Assembly: GCA_022749755.1 (NCBI GenBank)
Contig: CM040452.1
Coordinates: 7,830,350-7,894,349, forward strand
Length of the DNA stretch: 64,000 nucleotides
Origin: Azadirachta indica
Taxonomy: Eukaryota > Streptophyta > Magnoliopsida > Sapindales > Meliaceae
Direction of reading: 5' to 3'
Under the pieces are notes generated by a model that saw nothing but the letters and a program-made list of their open reading frames with translations, was not told where the DNA came from and did no database searches. Below, piece after piece: positions 33,978 through 45,945 of the stretch (positions are counted from its first letter, which is position 1; every line of letters starts with the position of its first letter). The position numbers were made by a program, and so were the translations under genes.

Positions 33978-36900
33978 ATGCAGATCGATGATCAACAAAT
34001 CAATTTATAATTATTGTGTTTTAACCTAATCTTGAAAGAGCGATAGTTTAAGTGTACCATAAATGCTTACTTTCATTATATGAAAGATTTTATTGATTTT
34101 TTTCAATCAATAACAATAGATATTGTGCATCACTTATTCTCGTTGTAAAACATCTCTTCAGTTTTGAGAATAATAATTCAAAATGAGAAAACTCTAAGAA
34201 TGCAACATTACTTTTGGCACGACCTTCAGCAACCAATTGGTGTGAATGTTGTGCTGTAGATTAGACCGTTTAGAAAGTAACAAAAATGCTAATTTCCACT
34301 AGGAGACATCAATGAATTCTCAGATTTCACTTAGATTAATCACTTTTTTGCTGCGATAGGATAAAGCCTTGAGCCAACATCTGTTTTAACACTTGTTTTT
34401 GAGACCTTGCGTCGATCGGAGGCATTATATAGCAGAGAAAATGCACAAGAGGGGGCATGACATTTGTAGGTTATAAGGGTGAACTCTCAAGAGAGCAATG
34501 AGGCTTTAAAATTTAATCTGTTGCAGTAGGATGCAATATACTGGGATACAACGACACTTATAGGGGGCCTTATGTGCTCAATAATACATGTACAAAAGAG
34601 AGACAAAGATATTACTTGATACAGGATCCATAAACAACTTTTTCTGGCGTTAAGAAAAGTGCAGTAGTCGCTGGGTTTCAGGAGCTGGAGCTGAGAATCA
34701 AGGGGCTAGTCGTTAGTGCTTTGCAAGTTTGGTGCTTAGCAAGGACTCATGAGATTCACAGTAATTCCCCTAATAAATTTTGATCTCATCTTAAAGTTTT
34801 GATTTCTTTATTGCAGAGTATGATGTATATAATGCCTTATTTGCGAAATTTGTGAATTTTTCATAATTTGAGTCGTTGCAACCATCACTCTAACGAGCAC
34901 ACATGCTTATATAAGTAAATTTAAAAAAAAAAAAAAAAAAGATTAAGGTGAATCGCGTGTGTAAAAATAAATATTAAAGCTATTTTCGAAAAGTAATTTC
35001 GACAAGAAAAGATGCAAATTTCTGCTTAATAAAACTACGATCGAAACGTAATTTAGAAGTAATTATACTTTTTCTTTAGGAAATGATACGTGATGGGCTT
35101 AGTAGTACATAAAGGCAGTTGTTGTTGTTATTAGATAGTAGATTAAACCAAAGTGTATACCTTTATTTCAAGAAAGAAACTAGACCCAACGTTATTTGGA
35201 AGAAATTATAAGCATTTAATTTAGATTATTGTAAATCAAAATTAGAGTTTAATCAATTTCAAGTTAATTAAATAGTTGTTGTTACAGATGTCAATAAATT
35301 AAGTTATACTAGCAATGATTGGGTTAAGACATTTTACTCCTTAAAATTTGGCCTTTTTAATTAATTAAAATCTCTATGATTTGAAATATATATATATATA
35401 TATATATATAACCCTAGTTATTAGATTTCGTGATTAGTTTGAATGCAATGAAGGATAATCTTATACATTTATCTAGTTGGATAAATGACATGGACTAATA
35501 AATCATTGCACGTGTCATTTAACATCCCAAATTCAGTATTCATAAAATTCATGTCAAACTAAGGCGATACAGCATTTAAATCAAAATCTTAATTAAAAAC
35601 CCATAATTCTTAAATTAAAATACCCCAAGAATTAATTCACCCAGTTTATTTAAGTATTTCTAACATTTTCCCCAAACTACTTAAGCAACAAAACTAAAAG
35701 TCTGTGGAGAGTTGTTAACAAAATTTGAATCTCTAATATACAATTCCAAATAAATATAATTATAGCCAAGACCACAATTTATTCGACTAGTAAATGAAAT
35801 ATAAAAGAGTTATCTCCCAAGTGAATTTATTATCAACTCACTTCCTTAAATAACAACTTGATTTGTAAAAATATTAACTAATAAGAGATAAGCCGTTAAC
35901 TCAATAAATAAAATCATTAATAATATACAAGTGTTTTCTTCCTATTTAAGCAGTAACAAAATTTGTAAGCCTCATCCATAAACATATAAAATAATATAAT
36001 AATATAATAATATAAAATTACTGTCATGTCTTTTGAAAAATTATATCATAAACTTAAAAATAACATTCACAAAAATTTCAATCACACACATTCAAATTTG
36101 TCCATGTCATGCAATGTCACTTGTGATTGGGATGAATCGATCATTAATAAAATCCAATTTGTGCCCTAAACATTGATAAAAATTACGTATCATTTTCGAC
36201 CCATATGACTCAATCATCAATAGGATTAAATTTATCACTTTAAACTTTGGTGACCCTATCATTTAACAAAATATCAAACTTGTGAACTATGAGTCAAAAT
36301 ATTTATTTAACATATAGAACAATTATCATTTATCATTTAATGACGTCATAACTTGCGTTTCCTTTCAAAACATTTTACTACAAGTATTTCAAATGTAAAA
36401 TGGGTAATATAGCACATAAAATTTATATATTTTCCAAACATGAACATATAGATTTGTATCAATAAAGCCGAATTCATATGATGCAAATTATCAAAGTTAT
36501 TTATATTTACGTTTTAAAAATAAATAAGATACATTATATGAATAGTTCTACGTATGTAGACTAAAGCAAAAGTTTAAGGCTATCTCTAAGCATCTAGAGA
36601 TCCAAATTTCCTAAACATCACAATCATAATTATAAACAATTTTCTTCAATTTCTTTATTGTCTTCGACTAACTAAACTTCGATATAATTAAGGGTTAACT
36701 AAAGTGCATAAAATCCTTGCAATAATACTTTTAAAATCTTGACCTCGAAATATAAAATCAGTTTTAAAATTGAATGGTTCTTAAACTCTAATGTTTCATA
36801 AATTATTCCCTTGATTATGTCCTCTAAAATTTTAATGATACTATGCTGACATAAAGCGTTGCTAACAATAATAATTTCAATATTTTATAACATCATAAAC

Positions 36901-37137
36901 TATATATTAAAAAAATTTTCTATTTGAAAACACACCGAATCTATAAAATAGTTCTTAGCATTGACTTTACTGACTTCAAAAATTGATAAGAAAATGGTCT
37001 TAACTTCATAAAAATCATAAAATTTTAGAGAATTATTTCATAAATTCTTTGGAAAAGTACAAGCATTTTCAAAATAATTTCGTATCCACGTGATTTATTG
37101 ACACTAGAGATTGTGGTGTAGCCGAGGTAGTTAGGTT
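33978..37137. other. AT-rich spacer with (AT)n microsatellite
   Basis: No coding feature seen. An (AT)n run lies at about 35385-35411 and an A-run near 34923. Confidence 0.6.
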
Positions 37138-40100
37138 TGGTATTTTTATTCAAAGAGAAACTTCTATATAATTGAATATGTAGAGTTTACAAATTTATAG
37201 ACCATTAAATAGAGTTTAAACTGAAATACTAATCACAAAGAAAGATAAGAACACAAGAAAGAACTTATCAGATATTGTTTACATAACCTGCAGTTATCTA
37301 AAATCTTCGTTTACCTTGTGTTTTAATTTGCAGATATTAATCATTTTTCTGGTATGCTTTATATTCTGTAGCTGACTCAGCTACTGATGTGCATGCCTCA
37401 TATTTGTTGCTGACTCTTGACTCTTGAGATTTAGTCATGATATCTGCTATTTGATCTTCACTAAACATAAAGAACAGCCTTTGCAACTCTGTATTTGAAC
37501 TCTTGCCAACAGATCATCAATATATTTATGCTGGGATAGAATTTGGAATTTGTAACAATTCAATGCCCAAAAAGTAATGCAGAGGACCCGCTACATCTCT
37601 TAAGGCAAAAGTTTGTTTGAGATTAGTACTGAGATGATTAATTCCCAAGTCACTGCTGCCATCATCTACATAGACCAACATAAGAACAAGATCAATTCAC
37701 TCACTTTTGAAAAACAAAGAGTTATTAGCCTTTGAAAAATGAAAAGCCCAACTTAGCACTGCACCTTTTAGCTAGTCAAACCTTACTCTAGGCGTTGGTT
37801 TTAAACCGTACAATGCCTTATTTAGTACACAAAATAAAAAAGGACATAATTTGGCTTGGTTTGATCTTCTAATACTTGTGGTTGTTTTCACATATAAAAG
37901 TTCTTGCAAGTCTCTATTTTACAAAGCATTGTTGACATCCAACTGCTGAATGCACCAACTATTCACAATAGCTAAGGTAAGCACTACTTCAGTTGTACAA
38001 GTTTTTGCTACTAGACTAGAAGTTTCAGTGAAATCTACCCTAAGTATTTGATGAAAACCTTTTGCTACTAATCTAACCTTACACTTGGACACACTGCCAT
38101 CAGGATTCTATTTAACTCGAAACACTTTCTTATAACCTACTGTCTTCAAATTTAGTCAAGAAAGAGCAAGAACCCATATGTTGTTGTCGACTAAGGCACT
38201 ATCTTCTTCTTACCTAGCCTTTTTCCATATATCATCACACAATGCTAATTAAATTGTAGCTAATGTAACAAGGAATTGAGTAGCAGGTATATATAACTTA
38301 TAAGCTTTAGGCTTAAAGCTTTAGATCATGTGATCATCTGATGTGTAGAGACAATATCTGGTCTGTGTTGCTCAATTGATTGGACTGATGGCACTGGTGA
38401 AGTCACTTCTGGATGTTATGTATCTACATTTCAATGAAAAGAATCATGCATTGTGTATGTTTCTGCATCTTGAACAAAAGAAAAATTACCTATTGATGGG
38501 AGTACTAGAGCTTATGTTTGTATTAGTTGTGTCAAGAGTTGTAAATGAGGGAGTTGAAGAAAAAGGTACTCGTATGTGAATTCAAGACATTAAGTAGAAT
38601 CTTTCTGACTTACCATGAACAGAGAATCCAGAATCAGTTTCAAAAAGAAATGAGTTTTCATCAAAAGTTACATATCTAGCAATGTGAATTCTACTTGTAC
38701 GACTAAGACACATGTAACCATTATGTTTAAAACTGAAACCAATGAAAACAAACTTAATGGTATGAAACTGAAATTTATGTTGATTGTATGAACGAAGAGA
38801 AGGTGGACAAATGGTTTCAACATAGTGCATTCCAAAATCCAGCTTAACAAGAAATAATGATTCAAAAGATGATTTTCCCTCTAATATAAGAGTGAAAGTC
38901 TATTGATAAGGAATGTTGCTGTATTAAAAGCTTAGCACCAAAATTAAGAGGCATTTTAGCTTGTGTGAGCAAAGTTAAATTAGTTTTAACTAGATCTCAG
39001 AGTTTTCATTCAAGCTTTCCATTTTGTTTATGTGTATGAGGACATGATTTAAACCTATTCCTTCTTGTTTCAGATATTTTTCGAAAACCTGAAACTCACC
39101 ACCCATATCACAGTGAAGAATTCCAATCTTTCTATTGTGTTCATGATGAATTTTTGAGATTGTATGAACACTCTTAAGACTTCTGACTTCCTGGTTAAGG
39201 GAATGTTCCAAGTGCACTTATTTAAATCATAGGGTTCCCGAAGATCAACATGAATAATTTCAAGTGGTGGTTTTTGTCTTTGTATTAGTACTCGGAAAGT
39301 TCAATTTGTATATTTTACCATATTGATGTACACTACAAAAACAAGGAAGACTTGTTTTATTCATTAATGAAATTTAGTTACAAGATGGCAGTACTTTCTT
39401 GAGATTATACAAATTGGGATGGCCTAATTTCAGATGCCAAAGACCCGACTCATTTTCAACTCTTACATCAGTAACATCTTAAATTCTATTTTTAATTATC
39501 AACTAAACTACATTCTTGACTCCTAGGACATAAAGAAAAGGTGAAAACATGATAACTTATTGCCTATGAAAATTTCAAAGACACAGAAATATTCTGATAA
39601 CAGAACACTCCCCTACTTCTTGTCCTTAACAACATTTGATGAAATTCAATGCATATATTGTTATCATGCAAAAGCTTAACAGGTTCTTTGTAATTTCAGG
39701 ACATAAAGTATGTTTTCTACTTGCAGGTTTGTCACATCAGATTTTGGATAATATAAAACAGGTATGGAAGAATGCCCAATGTGTGAAATTCTTAATTTCA
39801 CACATACTGCCTACAATCAGTTGCTCCTTATCTTATATTGTCCTCCATGATTCACAACACCTTAAGCATTTGTCACATGATTTATAGTCCCATTGTCAAG
39901 GTACCGAAAAGGATCAGCTACTTGTTCTAGTGCTGCTATAAGAGCAAACATCACTAATAAGTCCTGAAAATAAATAAAGAATCATATCATCATTGCTGAT
40001 AGGATTACCTGCTGCCTTAAGATCATCTGTTGGTGTCTTCATTTTCAGAACATACTCGTTCAGAGAGCTCCTTTTTTACTAGCTTGCATTTGCATCCTTA

Positions 40101-40772
40101 ACGCAAACCGTTACCTTCGAATGAGAGGAAAACAAATTATACAATGTTTTCCAAACTTCAAAAGACTTTGTGCAATTACAAAACCCAGGAGGATTCCTTC
40201 TGTCATTGATGACAAAAGCCAACTCATCAGTTATTAGTCAAATTTCTTCCAGTGTATTTTGGGTTGTTGGAAGTTTGCTTATTTCCTTCATCAGCAACAT
40301 GAACTGGAATAGGATCTGGGCAAGGCTTGTTGTCTATAATAAAATCCTCCAAATTGTTTGCTAAGACTTGTGATATCCAAAAAATTAAAGAGAGTTATTA
40401 TTGTTCAGCTTAATTTGGGTGGTAAAAATACATGTGTTATTTGTAGTTACTGAGGTTTTGGTTGTGGTACTATTTCTAGATTGGTTATCACTAACATTGG
40501 TTGATTGTTGGGTGGTTGCCATGGCCCTAATACCAAGTTAAAATTTGGTATTTTCGTGCAAAGCAAAACTTTCATATATTGAATCTGCAGAGTTTACAAA
40601 ATTTATAGACCATTACTTTAAACTGAAAACTCAAACTTAATTAGTAATGCTAATCACAAACAAGATAAGAATGTAAGAAGGAGCTTAAGTTATCCGGAAA
40701 TATGTAATTAATTATCTACTGTTCATGTAAACACATCAACTAACTTTGTAATATCACTAACAGTAACAGACA
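37138..40772 (-). mobile_element. Degenerate Ty1/copia LTR retrotransposon (copy 2)
   Basis: Minus-strand order is 5' LTR (40772-40546), primer binding site (TGGTATTAGGGCC at 40535-40523), gag with an ATG at 40521, protease, integrase, reverse transcriptase and 3' LTR at about 37138-37310. Gag is shown by VWKTLYNLFSSHSK and the later DDLKAAGNPISNDDMILY, protease by YLDNGTINHVT, integrase by GILHCDMGGEF and the ILxxPYNxHKF-like region at 38582-38830, and RT by LVAKGF and LMLVYVDDGSSD. Stops and frameshifts are everywhere and large parts are missing. The two LTRs are recognisable (shared 'gagtttacaaa', 'tttatagaccatta') but much diverged, so the insertion is old. Confidence 0.82.
40546..40772 (-). 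repeat. 5' LTR of copia copy 2
   Basis: On the minus strand it starts TGTCTGTTACTG and ends ...ATACCA. Similar blocks recur at 37138-37310. The left boundary of the partner LTR is less clear. Confidence 0.65.
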
Positions 40773-41450
40773 TTCCTTAAAATTTTATTAAAATTTGTAT
40801 TCTTTTCCTATTAGGAAAAGAACTGAGTTTTAAAATGTTCCTTTGAATGTCTAGTTCATGTATCAAAAATCTTAGACTTAAAATGAAGATGTATAATTTT
40901 CTACAATATTGGTAAACAAAACACTGTTAGCACACAATGTATGAAACTATAGATTTATAATATTCTTAAACTCTGATCATGTACTTCTAATTTACTATAA
41001 TAAAACAATAAAGAACATGCCTCCTTGATCATGAATATTAAAGATATTAAAAAAAGAACAATATAAGAAAACCCTTATTAAAAATAAAACAAAATAAATC
41101 ATGAGTATGAACAGATTACCTACAATCTTTGAAGTCAAGAAGGCCAACGTAAAAAGCAAGACTGAGCGATTTTCTTTTGTGTTTTATGAAAGGAGAGTGA
41201 GGTGAAAAATTATAACACATTTATATATGGAGAGTGCTTAAACCCTAGGAACCAAAAAGAAGGCAATTCTTGCATCATGAAAGCAGAATGAAATTCTTGG
41301 AGTTCTCATGTATAGATGTGTAAAAGTGACACTAATTAAGCCAAGTTCTGATAGCAGTTACCACATTGAAAGGATAGGAAAGCTTGAACAAATCACTAAA
41401 GAATCTAACCAAAATTGGCCACAAAGGAAGTGTCATTCATCATGTAATTG
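40773..41450. other. Spacer between copia copy 2 and the PPR stub
   Basis: No gene recognised. The ORF at 41308-41628 on the plus strand partly runs antisense over the PPR stub and is not a gene. Confidence 0.55.
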
Positions 41451-41622
41451 TCTTCTAGAATCTTTGAGAGCAAATGAAGGAAGCAAATTCAGATTTTCAC
41501 GATATTTTTTATCCTTTGAAAGTAACTCTATAACTATGCAAAACGTGGACGCTTCTGGCATCACATTTCTTTTCTGCCATTATGTGAAGAAGTTCAACTA
41601 CCTTTTGTGTATCATTATTTTT
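41451..41622 (-). pseudogene. C-terminal stub of an Rf-like PPR gene (copy C)
   Basis: Antisense, the sequence matches the last 55-60 codons of the intact PPR gene (KVVELLHKM region, then the [18 protein letters not shown] end), with stops and indels. It shares the variant NDTQKVVEL with the interrupted copy at 58.7 kb, where the intact gene has NDMEKVVEL. It stops abruptly at 41622, where the downstream flank of the intact PPR unit begins. It is therefore the edge of a third tandem unit. Confidence 0.85.
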
Positions 41623-43160
41623 CACTAACACAAAGACGGATCAAAGGGATGATCGGATTGGTCGACCTCAATCAACCAACTCCGAAAAAAAATGGCTTCA
41701 TTAAACATCACTTGAGTCTGAAGAAGAGAAAAACGGAAAAAGCTGAATTGACAGCACAAAAATAACACAATAAGAAAAACACTAATACAAACTACTGCAA
41801 CCACACTCAAGTGGTGAAGGCCACAGCCCAGTAGTAGAGAAGCAGAACCAAAAGGAGCAGCTCAGCAGAAAAAAGAGCAGTAGAGAAGCAAAATCAGAAG
41901 CGGAGAGCTAAGAAAAAAAAATCAGGGGAGCATTTTCAAAGCATCTTTCTATCACAAACTAATGCCATAGAGATCCTCATTAACTGGTACTTACATGCTT
42001 GATTAAGAATGCTCTCAGTCTCATCTATTTGACTTCCATTTGCGCATAAATAGACTAAAACTACCTATTGTCATGGCTTATTTTAGGGTGAATTTGGAAC
42101 CACACTTAGATTGACAAGTTCCAGGAGATTTCCTTGTTCTTGCAGGACACATGTAACCAACACCAACCCTATATAACCTTCTGGTTTGGAAAAATTCAAT
42201 TATTACCTCTTTCTCTTGGCTGCATTACCCATAACCATGCCCATTATTCTTCTCAGCAGATGCAGAAGTGCCTTTTCCTTGGCCGGCTGGAACCTGAGTT
42301 CTCTGTTCCCTTTAGTTCTACTTGTACCTGAAAACATTAGGGACAGATTAAAACTCATCAATCATAGAGCAGTGACAAGTGGGTTCCAATATATTTAGAA
42401 ATATCTAGGTATCAACCTTTAGAATTCAGACTCTGCAGTTCAGACAGCAGGTTCTTCCCATTTGTTTTGTATATTGACACATTTAAGAAAGGAAGTCAAC
42501 ACCATGACTAGAGAAAATAGAGGAAAATACTAGGTTCTGGTGGCAGTGATGTGCCAGTAGTATTTTTTCTTTTCTTTTTAAAGAACACTAATGAATTTTT
42601 GCAAGCTTAAGGCAATGCTTGTTTGTAACAATATTCTGATTCATAACAATAAATCAATAGTTAACACCCACAATGCCTAGTTCAGATTTTTATACAGAAC
42701 ACAAAATTGTTATATTCCAGGGATGGTAAATCCACATCAGAAAAGACTTTCTACATGCAGCAATCATTCCTCTCATTCCCTCCTATCCGTATGATTGGCA
42801 TTACCCCCAATGTAACAAGGAATGTCAAAATGGTTCCAATAAGCAAAACAATATGCAAGCAGCACATGTAAGAAACTGAATCTAATTCAAATATAATCCA
42901 TTTACAATTTTGGTGGCTATGTGCTAAGCCATTTTATTTTTGTTTGAGGATTCAGGTTGAAGCTATGATGTTAATGATTGTTGGTAGGCCAGTTATTGGA
43001 TTGCATTAAAATTCTGTGAAAGATGATTAGGAAAGTGCAAGTCCTCAACAATCATGGTTAACAAATACACAAAGGACAAGAGGACTTAAGAATGGAATGC
43101 AGCAGAAGAGTTGACCATGTGATGGCAAACCAATTAAAATTTGTATGCAAGAATAAATTT

Positions 43161-43540
43161 TATCTGTATCCTCTGTGTCTGAAGAATTTTCTTCTTCACT
43201 ATTTGCCAATGTATCCTCATTCTCTTCTTTTACTTCATCATCGTACGGTTCTAGAATTGCAGCAATCCGCTTCATGATTGCCTCTTTCTTACCCATTAGT
43301 TGGACTAGATCAGAAGCTGGTATTTTCCAGCTAGTTGAATGCCTTCCAGTGGATTTGCATGCTCTCATACACAAAACACCCCTAAATAACCTGAAAGTAT
43401 GCAAAAACACTAGTAATATCATTTTGTATGTTAAGTAGGTACAGGCATAAAAAATTTTGAGAGTTCAACAATAGGATCAAGTCCTCCTGGCTTACGGAGT
43501 AAACATTCATGAACTCCAGAACTTTCTGAACAGCTTCATC
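43161..43540 (-). pseudogene. RFC1: RFC1 (replication factor C large subunit) C-terminal exons, remnant A
   Basis: RFC1 loads PCNA onto DNA. On the minus strand an AG acceptor is followed by DEAVQKVLEFMNVYSVSQED, then one base is missing before DPIVELSKF. A second exon holds ANPLEGIQ, a gap, and then ASDLVQLMGKKEAIMKRIAA, ILEPYDDE and an acidic EENSSDTED tail. This order matches the C-terminal domain of plant RFC1 (DFDTIVELSKFQG, NPLEG, ADLITLPG, KKRIAAILEP), written from memory. Frameshifts and a missing block show it is not functional. It sits 330 bp downstream of the PPR stop, same strand. The longest ORF here (43422-43045) is not a gene on its own. Confidence 0.8.
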
Positions 43541-43816
43541 CTGGTCATGAAATCATACAGAAAATAACAATCACAAAAGAGGTTTCTGGAGTACCGGTTT
43601 CAAAGTAGTCAAAAGCAAAAGGTTTCCCTTAAAGGGCTAAGTTCAAGTATCACCTAGAATGATATGTCCTAGCAAGATGCTTGCTAAATAACATGAGATA
43701 CCAATAATTAAAAGTACTTGATAGATATATCAATAATATATCTAGCACAATTCCACATCAAGGAATTGCTACGAACAACAAAATACAACCCATCAAATAA
43801 ATAATTTTAAGCTTAC

Positions 43817-43864
43817 CTCCAAGGAGTTCACTGCATCAGCCAGATTGTCAAAAATGGTTGTCAT
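43817..43864 (-). other. 16-codon tail after the intact PPR stop, ends at splice donor
   Basis: Reads MTTIFDNLADAVNSLE, beginning two bases after the PPR TAA (43869-43867) and ending at GAG|gtaagc in phase 0. The next RFC1-like exon (43540, AG|GAT GAA) also starts in phase 0, so the two could splice into one frame. Same layout in copy B; the tail alone persists in copy 1. Confidence 0.65.
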
Positions 43865-43866
43865 GC

Positions 43867-45945
43867 TTATTGAAATTCACCATATTGTGGTCTTGTAGAA
43901 TCTTTAACAGCAAATGAAGGAAGTAAATTCAGATTTTCTCGATATTTTTCATCCTTTTCCAATAATTCTATAACAATGCCAAATGTGGATGCATCTGGCA
44001 TCACATTTCTCTCTGCCATTTTGTGAAGAAGTTCAACCACTTTTTCCATATCATTATTTTTCAAGAAACCACGCATAAGCGTATTGAATGTGATTACATC
44101 CGGAAACACACCATTTTTATCCATATCTAGCAACATATCCCTTGCCTCTTCTAACTGCCCTTCTTTACAAAGCCCATTGATCATGATGTTATATGTTACA
44201 ACATTTGGCACCCAGTGGTAATGAGGCAGTTTCTGAAATAATTCCCACGCAGTTTCAAACCTCTCTGCTTTACACAATCCATCAACAAGACAATTAACAA
44301 CTTCAATGTTCAGCTTAAACTTGCAATTTTCTAAGTTATAAAATAGTTCCAATGCCTTTGAATGATAACCATTCTTACACAGACCATCAATTAAAATACT
44401 ATATGTTCTGGAATTAGGTACAACTTTATTGACTTTCATCTCATCAAACACCTTTTGTGCATCTCCAGTCTTACTTGCCTGCAGAAGGCCAGCTAACAAC
44501 GTGGTATAAGTAACAACTGTTGGCTGCATTCCTTTCGATACCATTTCTCTGTATAGACTCATAGCTTCCTCTACGTTTCCCATTTTGCAATAACCATTGA
44601 TCAAAATATTGTAGCTATAAATATCAGGTTTACAACCCTTACTTGTCATTGAAACAAAGAGCTTCCTAGCATCATCAGTTCTACCTAATAAACAAAAACC
44701 ATCCAACAACATTGTATAAGTAATTGTATCAGGACTCACACCTCTCTCAATCATCATTTCTAATAATACATTTGCTTCATCTATCATCCCTTTCTTGCAA
44801 AGTTCATCGATCATCACACTAAAAGTCACCACAGTGGGCACTACACCTTGATCTAACATCTCAACAAATAAACTTTTAGCTTCATTCCAATTGCCAACAC
44901 AACACAAACCATGAAGTAGAGAGGTGTAAACAACCACATCTGGATTAATTTTCCTACTCTTCATTTCCAACAACAATTCTTTTGCCATATCTACAAATCC
45001 GTTTTTACAAAGACCGTCAATTAGAGAGCCATAAATAACTACATCTGGATTAATCCCCAAAGCCTTCATTTCCGAAAAGAGTTCTTTTGCCTTATAAACA
45101 AACCCATCTTCACACAGCCTGTTGATGATAGTATCATAAATAACAACACTAGGCTTACAAATACCACCAAATGCAGCATTTCCATTACCCATTTCTTCAA
45201 ATAACTTAAGAGCAAGATTTGTATTACCTCCTTGACACAACCCATTGATCAAAGTCCCAAAGGAAACCACATTAGGCTTACAACCAAATGCAATCATTTT
45301 CCTGAACAGCTTAGTTGCTTCCAAAACCCTCCGCTCCATACACAAACATTTAATCAAAGCGTTAAAAGTTGCAACATCTGGGCTAAAATCCATCCTCAAA
45401 ATCCTCCCCAGAATCACAAAACCGTCAGAAACCCTCCCCATATTGCAACAGCAGTTAAGCAAAATATTCAAAGAAATGAAATCTAGCAACAAGCCTCCAG
45501 TTGAAATCAGTCTCTTGTAAAGCAAAACCACAGTATCATATTGTCTTTTCTTCACCAGTGCAGAAAATAAAATACTGAACGATAAAATTGAAGGAATGGG
45601 TTGGGTATGAATCATGTAATCAAAGAAGAGAAGAGCTTCATTCACAGTGAAGTTACTTGATTTGCAGTTGTCTTTCAGGAATTTTTGAAGAAGAGTTTGG
45701 TTCAGGTGTTCTCTGGACAATGAGAGTTCAGTTATTGAATTTGAAGTTGTGAAAGACAATGCGGGACTAAATGGAAATGGAAGTTTGTAGTTTAAAGCTG
45801 TTATTGAGGAAGAAGGAAACCGAATTCTGGGAACCATGGTAGATGCTGCTGCCTCTCGTTGCAACCTGCTAACACAACGGGAAGGGAAAGCTTGGACTCT
45901 GTTTCTCAGTGTTTTTGAGATGGAGGTCTTTAAGAGCAATGGCAT
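43867..45945 (-). CDS. Rf-like P-class pentatricopeptide repeat protein, probably mitochondrial
   Basis: Intact intron-less 692-codon gene. Residues 1 to about 60 are rich in Arg, Ser and Leu with almost no acids ([20 protein letters not shown]), as in a mitochondrial presequence. From residue 120 to about 686 there are 16 PPR motifs at strict 35-residue spacing, with one longer motif (about 41) around [12 protein letters not shown]. Motifs begin near 120, 156, 191, 226, 267, 302, 337, 372, 407, 442, 477, 512, 547, 582, 617 and 652. There is no E or DYW domain, so this is a P-class RNA binder of the Restorer-of-fertility-like group, which bind and help process specific mitochondrial transcripts. 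A second ATG at codon 37 would shorten the presequence; copy 1 keeps homology upstream of it, favouring the longer start. Two decayed relatives and one stub lie nearby, typical of RFL clusters. Confidence 0.93.
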   Translation of the reverse strand: MPLLLKTSISKTLRNRVQAFPSRCVSRLQREAAASTMVPRIRFPSSSITALNYKLPFPFSPALSFTTSNSITELSLSREHLNQTLLQKFLKDNCKSSNFTVNEALLFFDYMIHTQPIPSILSFSILFSALVKKRQYDTVVLLYKRLISTGGLLLDFISLNILLNCCCNMGRVSDGFVILGRILRMDFSPDVATFNALIKCLCMERRVLEATKLFRKMIAFGCKPNVVSFGTLINGLCQGGNTNLALKLFEEMGNGNAAFGGICKPSVVIYDTIINRLCEDGFVYKAKELFSEMKALGINPDVVIYGSLIDGLCKNGFVDMAKELLLEMKSRKINPDVVVYTSLLHGLCCVGNWNEAKSLFVEMLDQGVVPTVVTFSVMIDELCKKGMIDEANVLLEMMIERGVSPDTITYTMLLDGFCLLGRTDDARKLFVSMTSKGCKPDIYSYNILINGYCKMGNVEEAMSLYREMVSKGMQPTVVTYTTLLAGLLQASKTGDAQKVFDEMKVNKVVPNSRTYSILIDGLCKNGYHSKALELFYNLENCKFKLNIEVVNCLVDGLCKAERFETAWELFQKLPHYHWVPNVVTYNIMINGLCKEGQLEEARDMLLDMDKNGVFPDVITFNTLMRGFLKNNDMEKVVELLHKMAERNVMPDASTFGIVIELLEKDEKYRENLNLLPSFAVKDSTRPQYGEFQ

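Larger units (their letters stand above)
41623..43866 (-). repeat. Downstream flank of the PPR unit, copy A (partner 55581-58706)
   Basis: Starting at CACTAACACAAAG the sequence is collinear with 55581 onward: the 'actgcaacca...aagccacagcccag' block, 'ttccaggagat...ccttgttcttgcagga', 'ttgcaagcttaaggcaa', the RFC1-like exons and the PPR 3' end. Copy A lacks about 820 bp that copy B has at about 57765-58590. Confidence 0.9.

Noticed and set aside
43045..43422. 125-codon minus-strand ORF as a separate gene
   Set aside because: It joins an intron end, an RFC1-like exon and downstream intron text; only the middle resembles protein, and homology continues in other frames.
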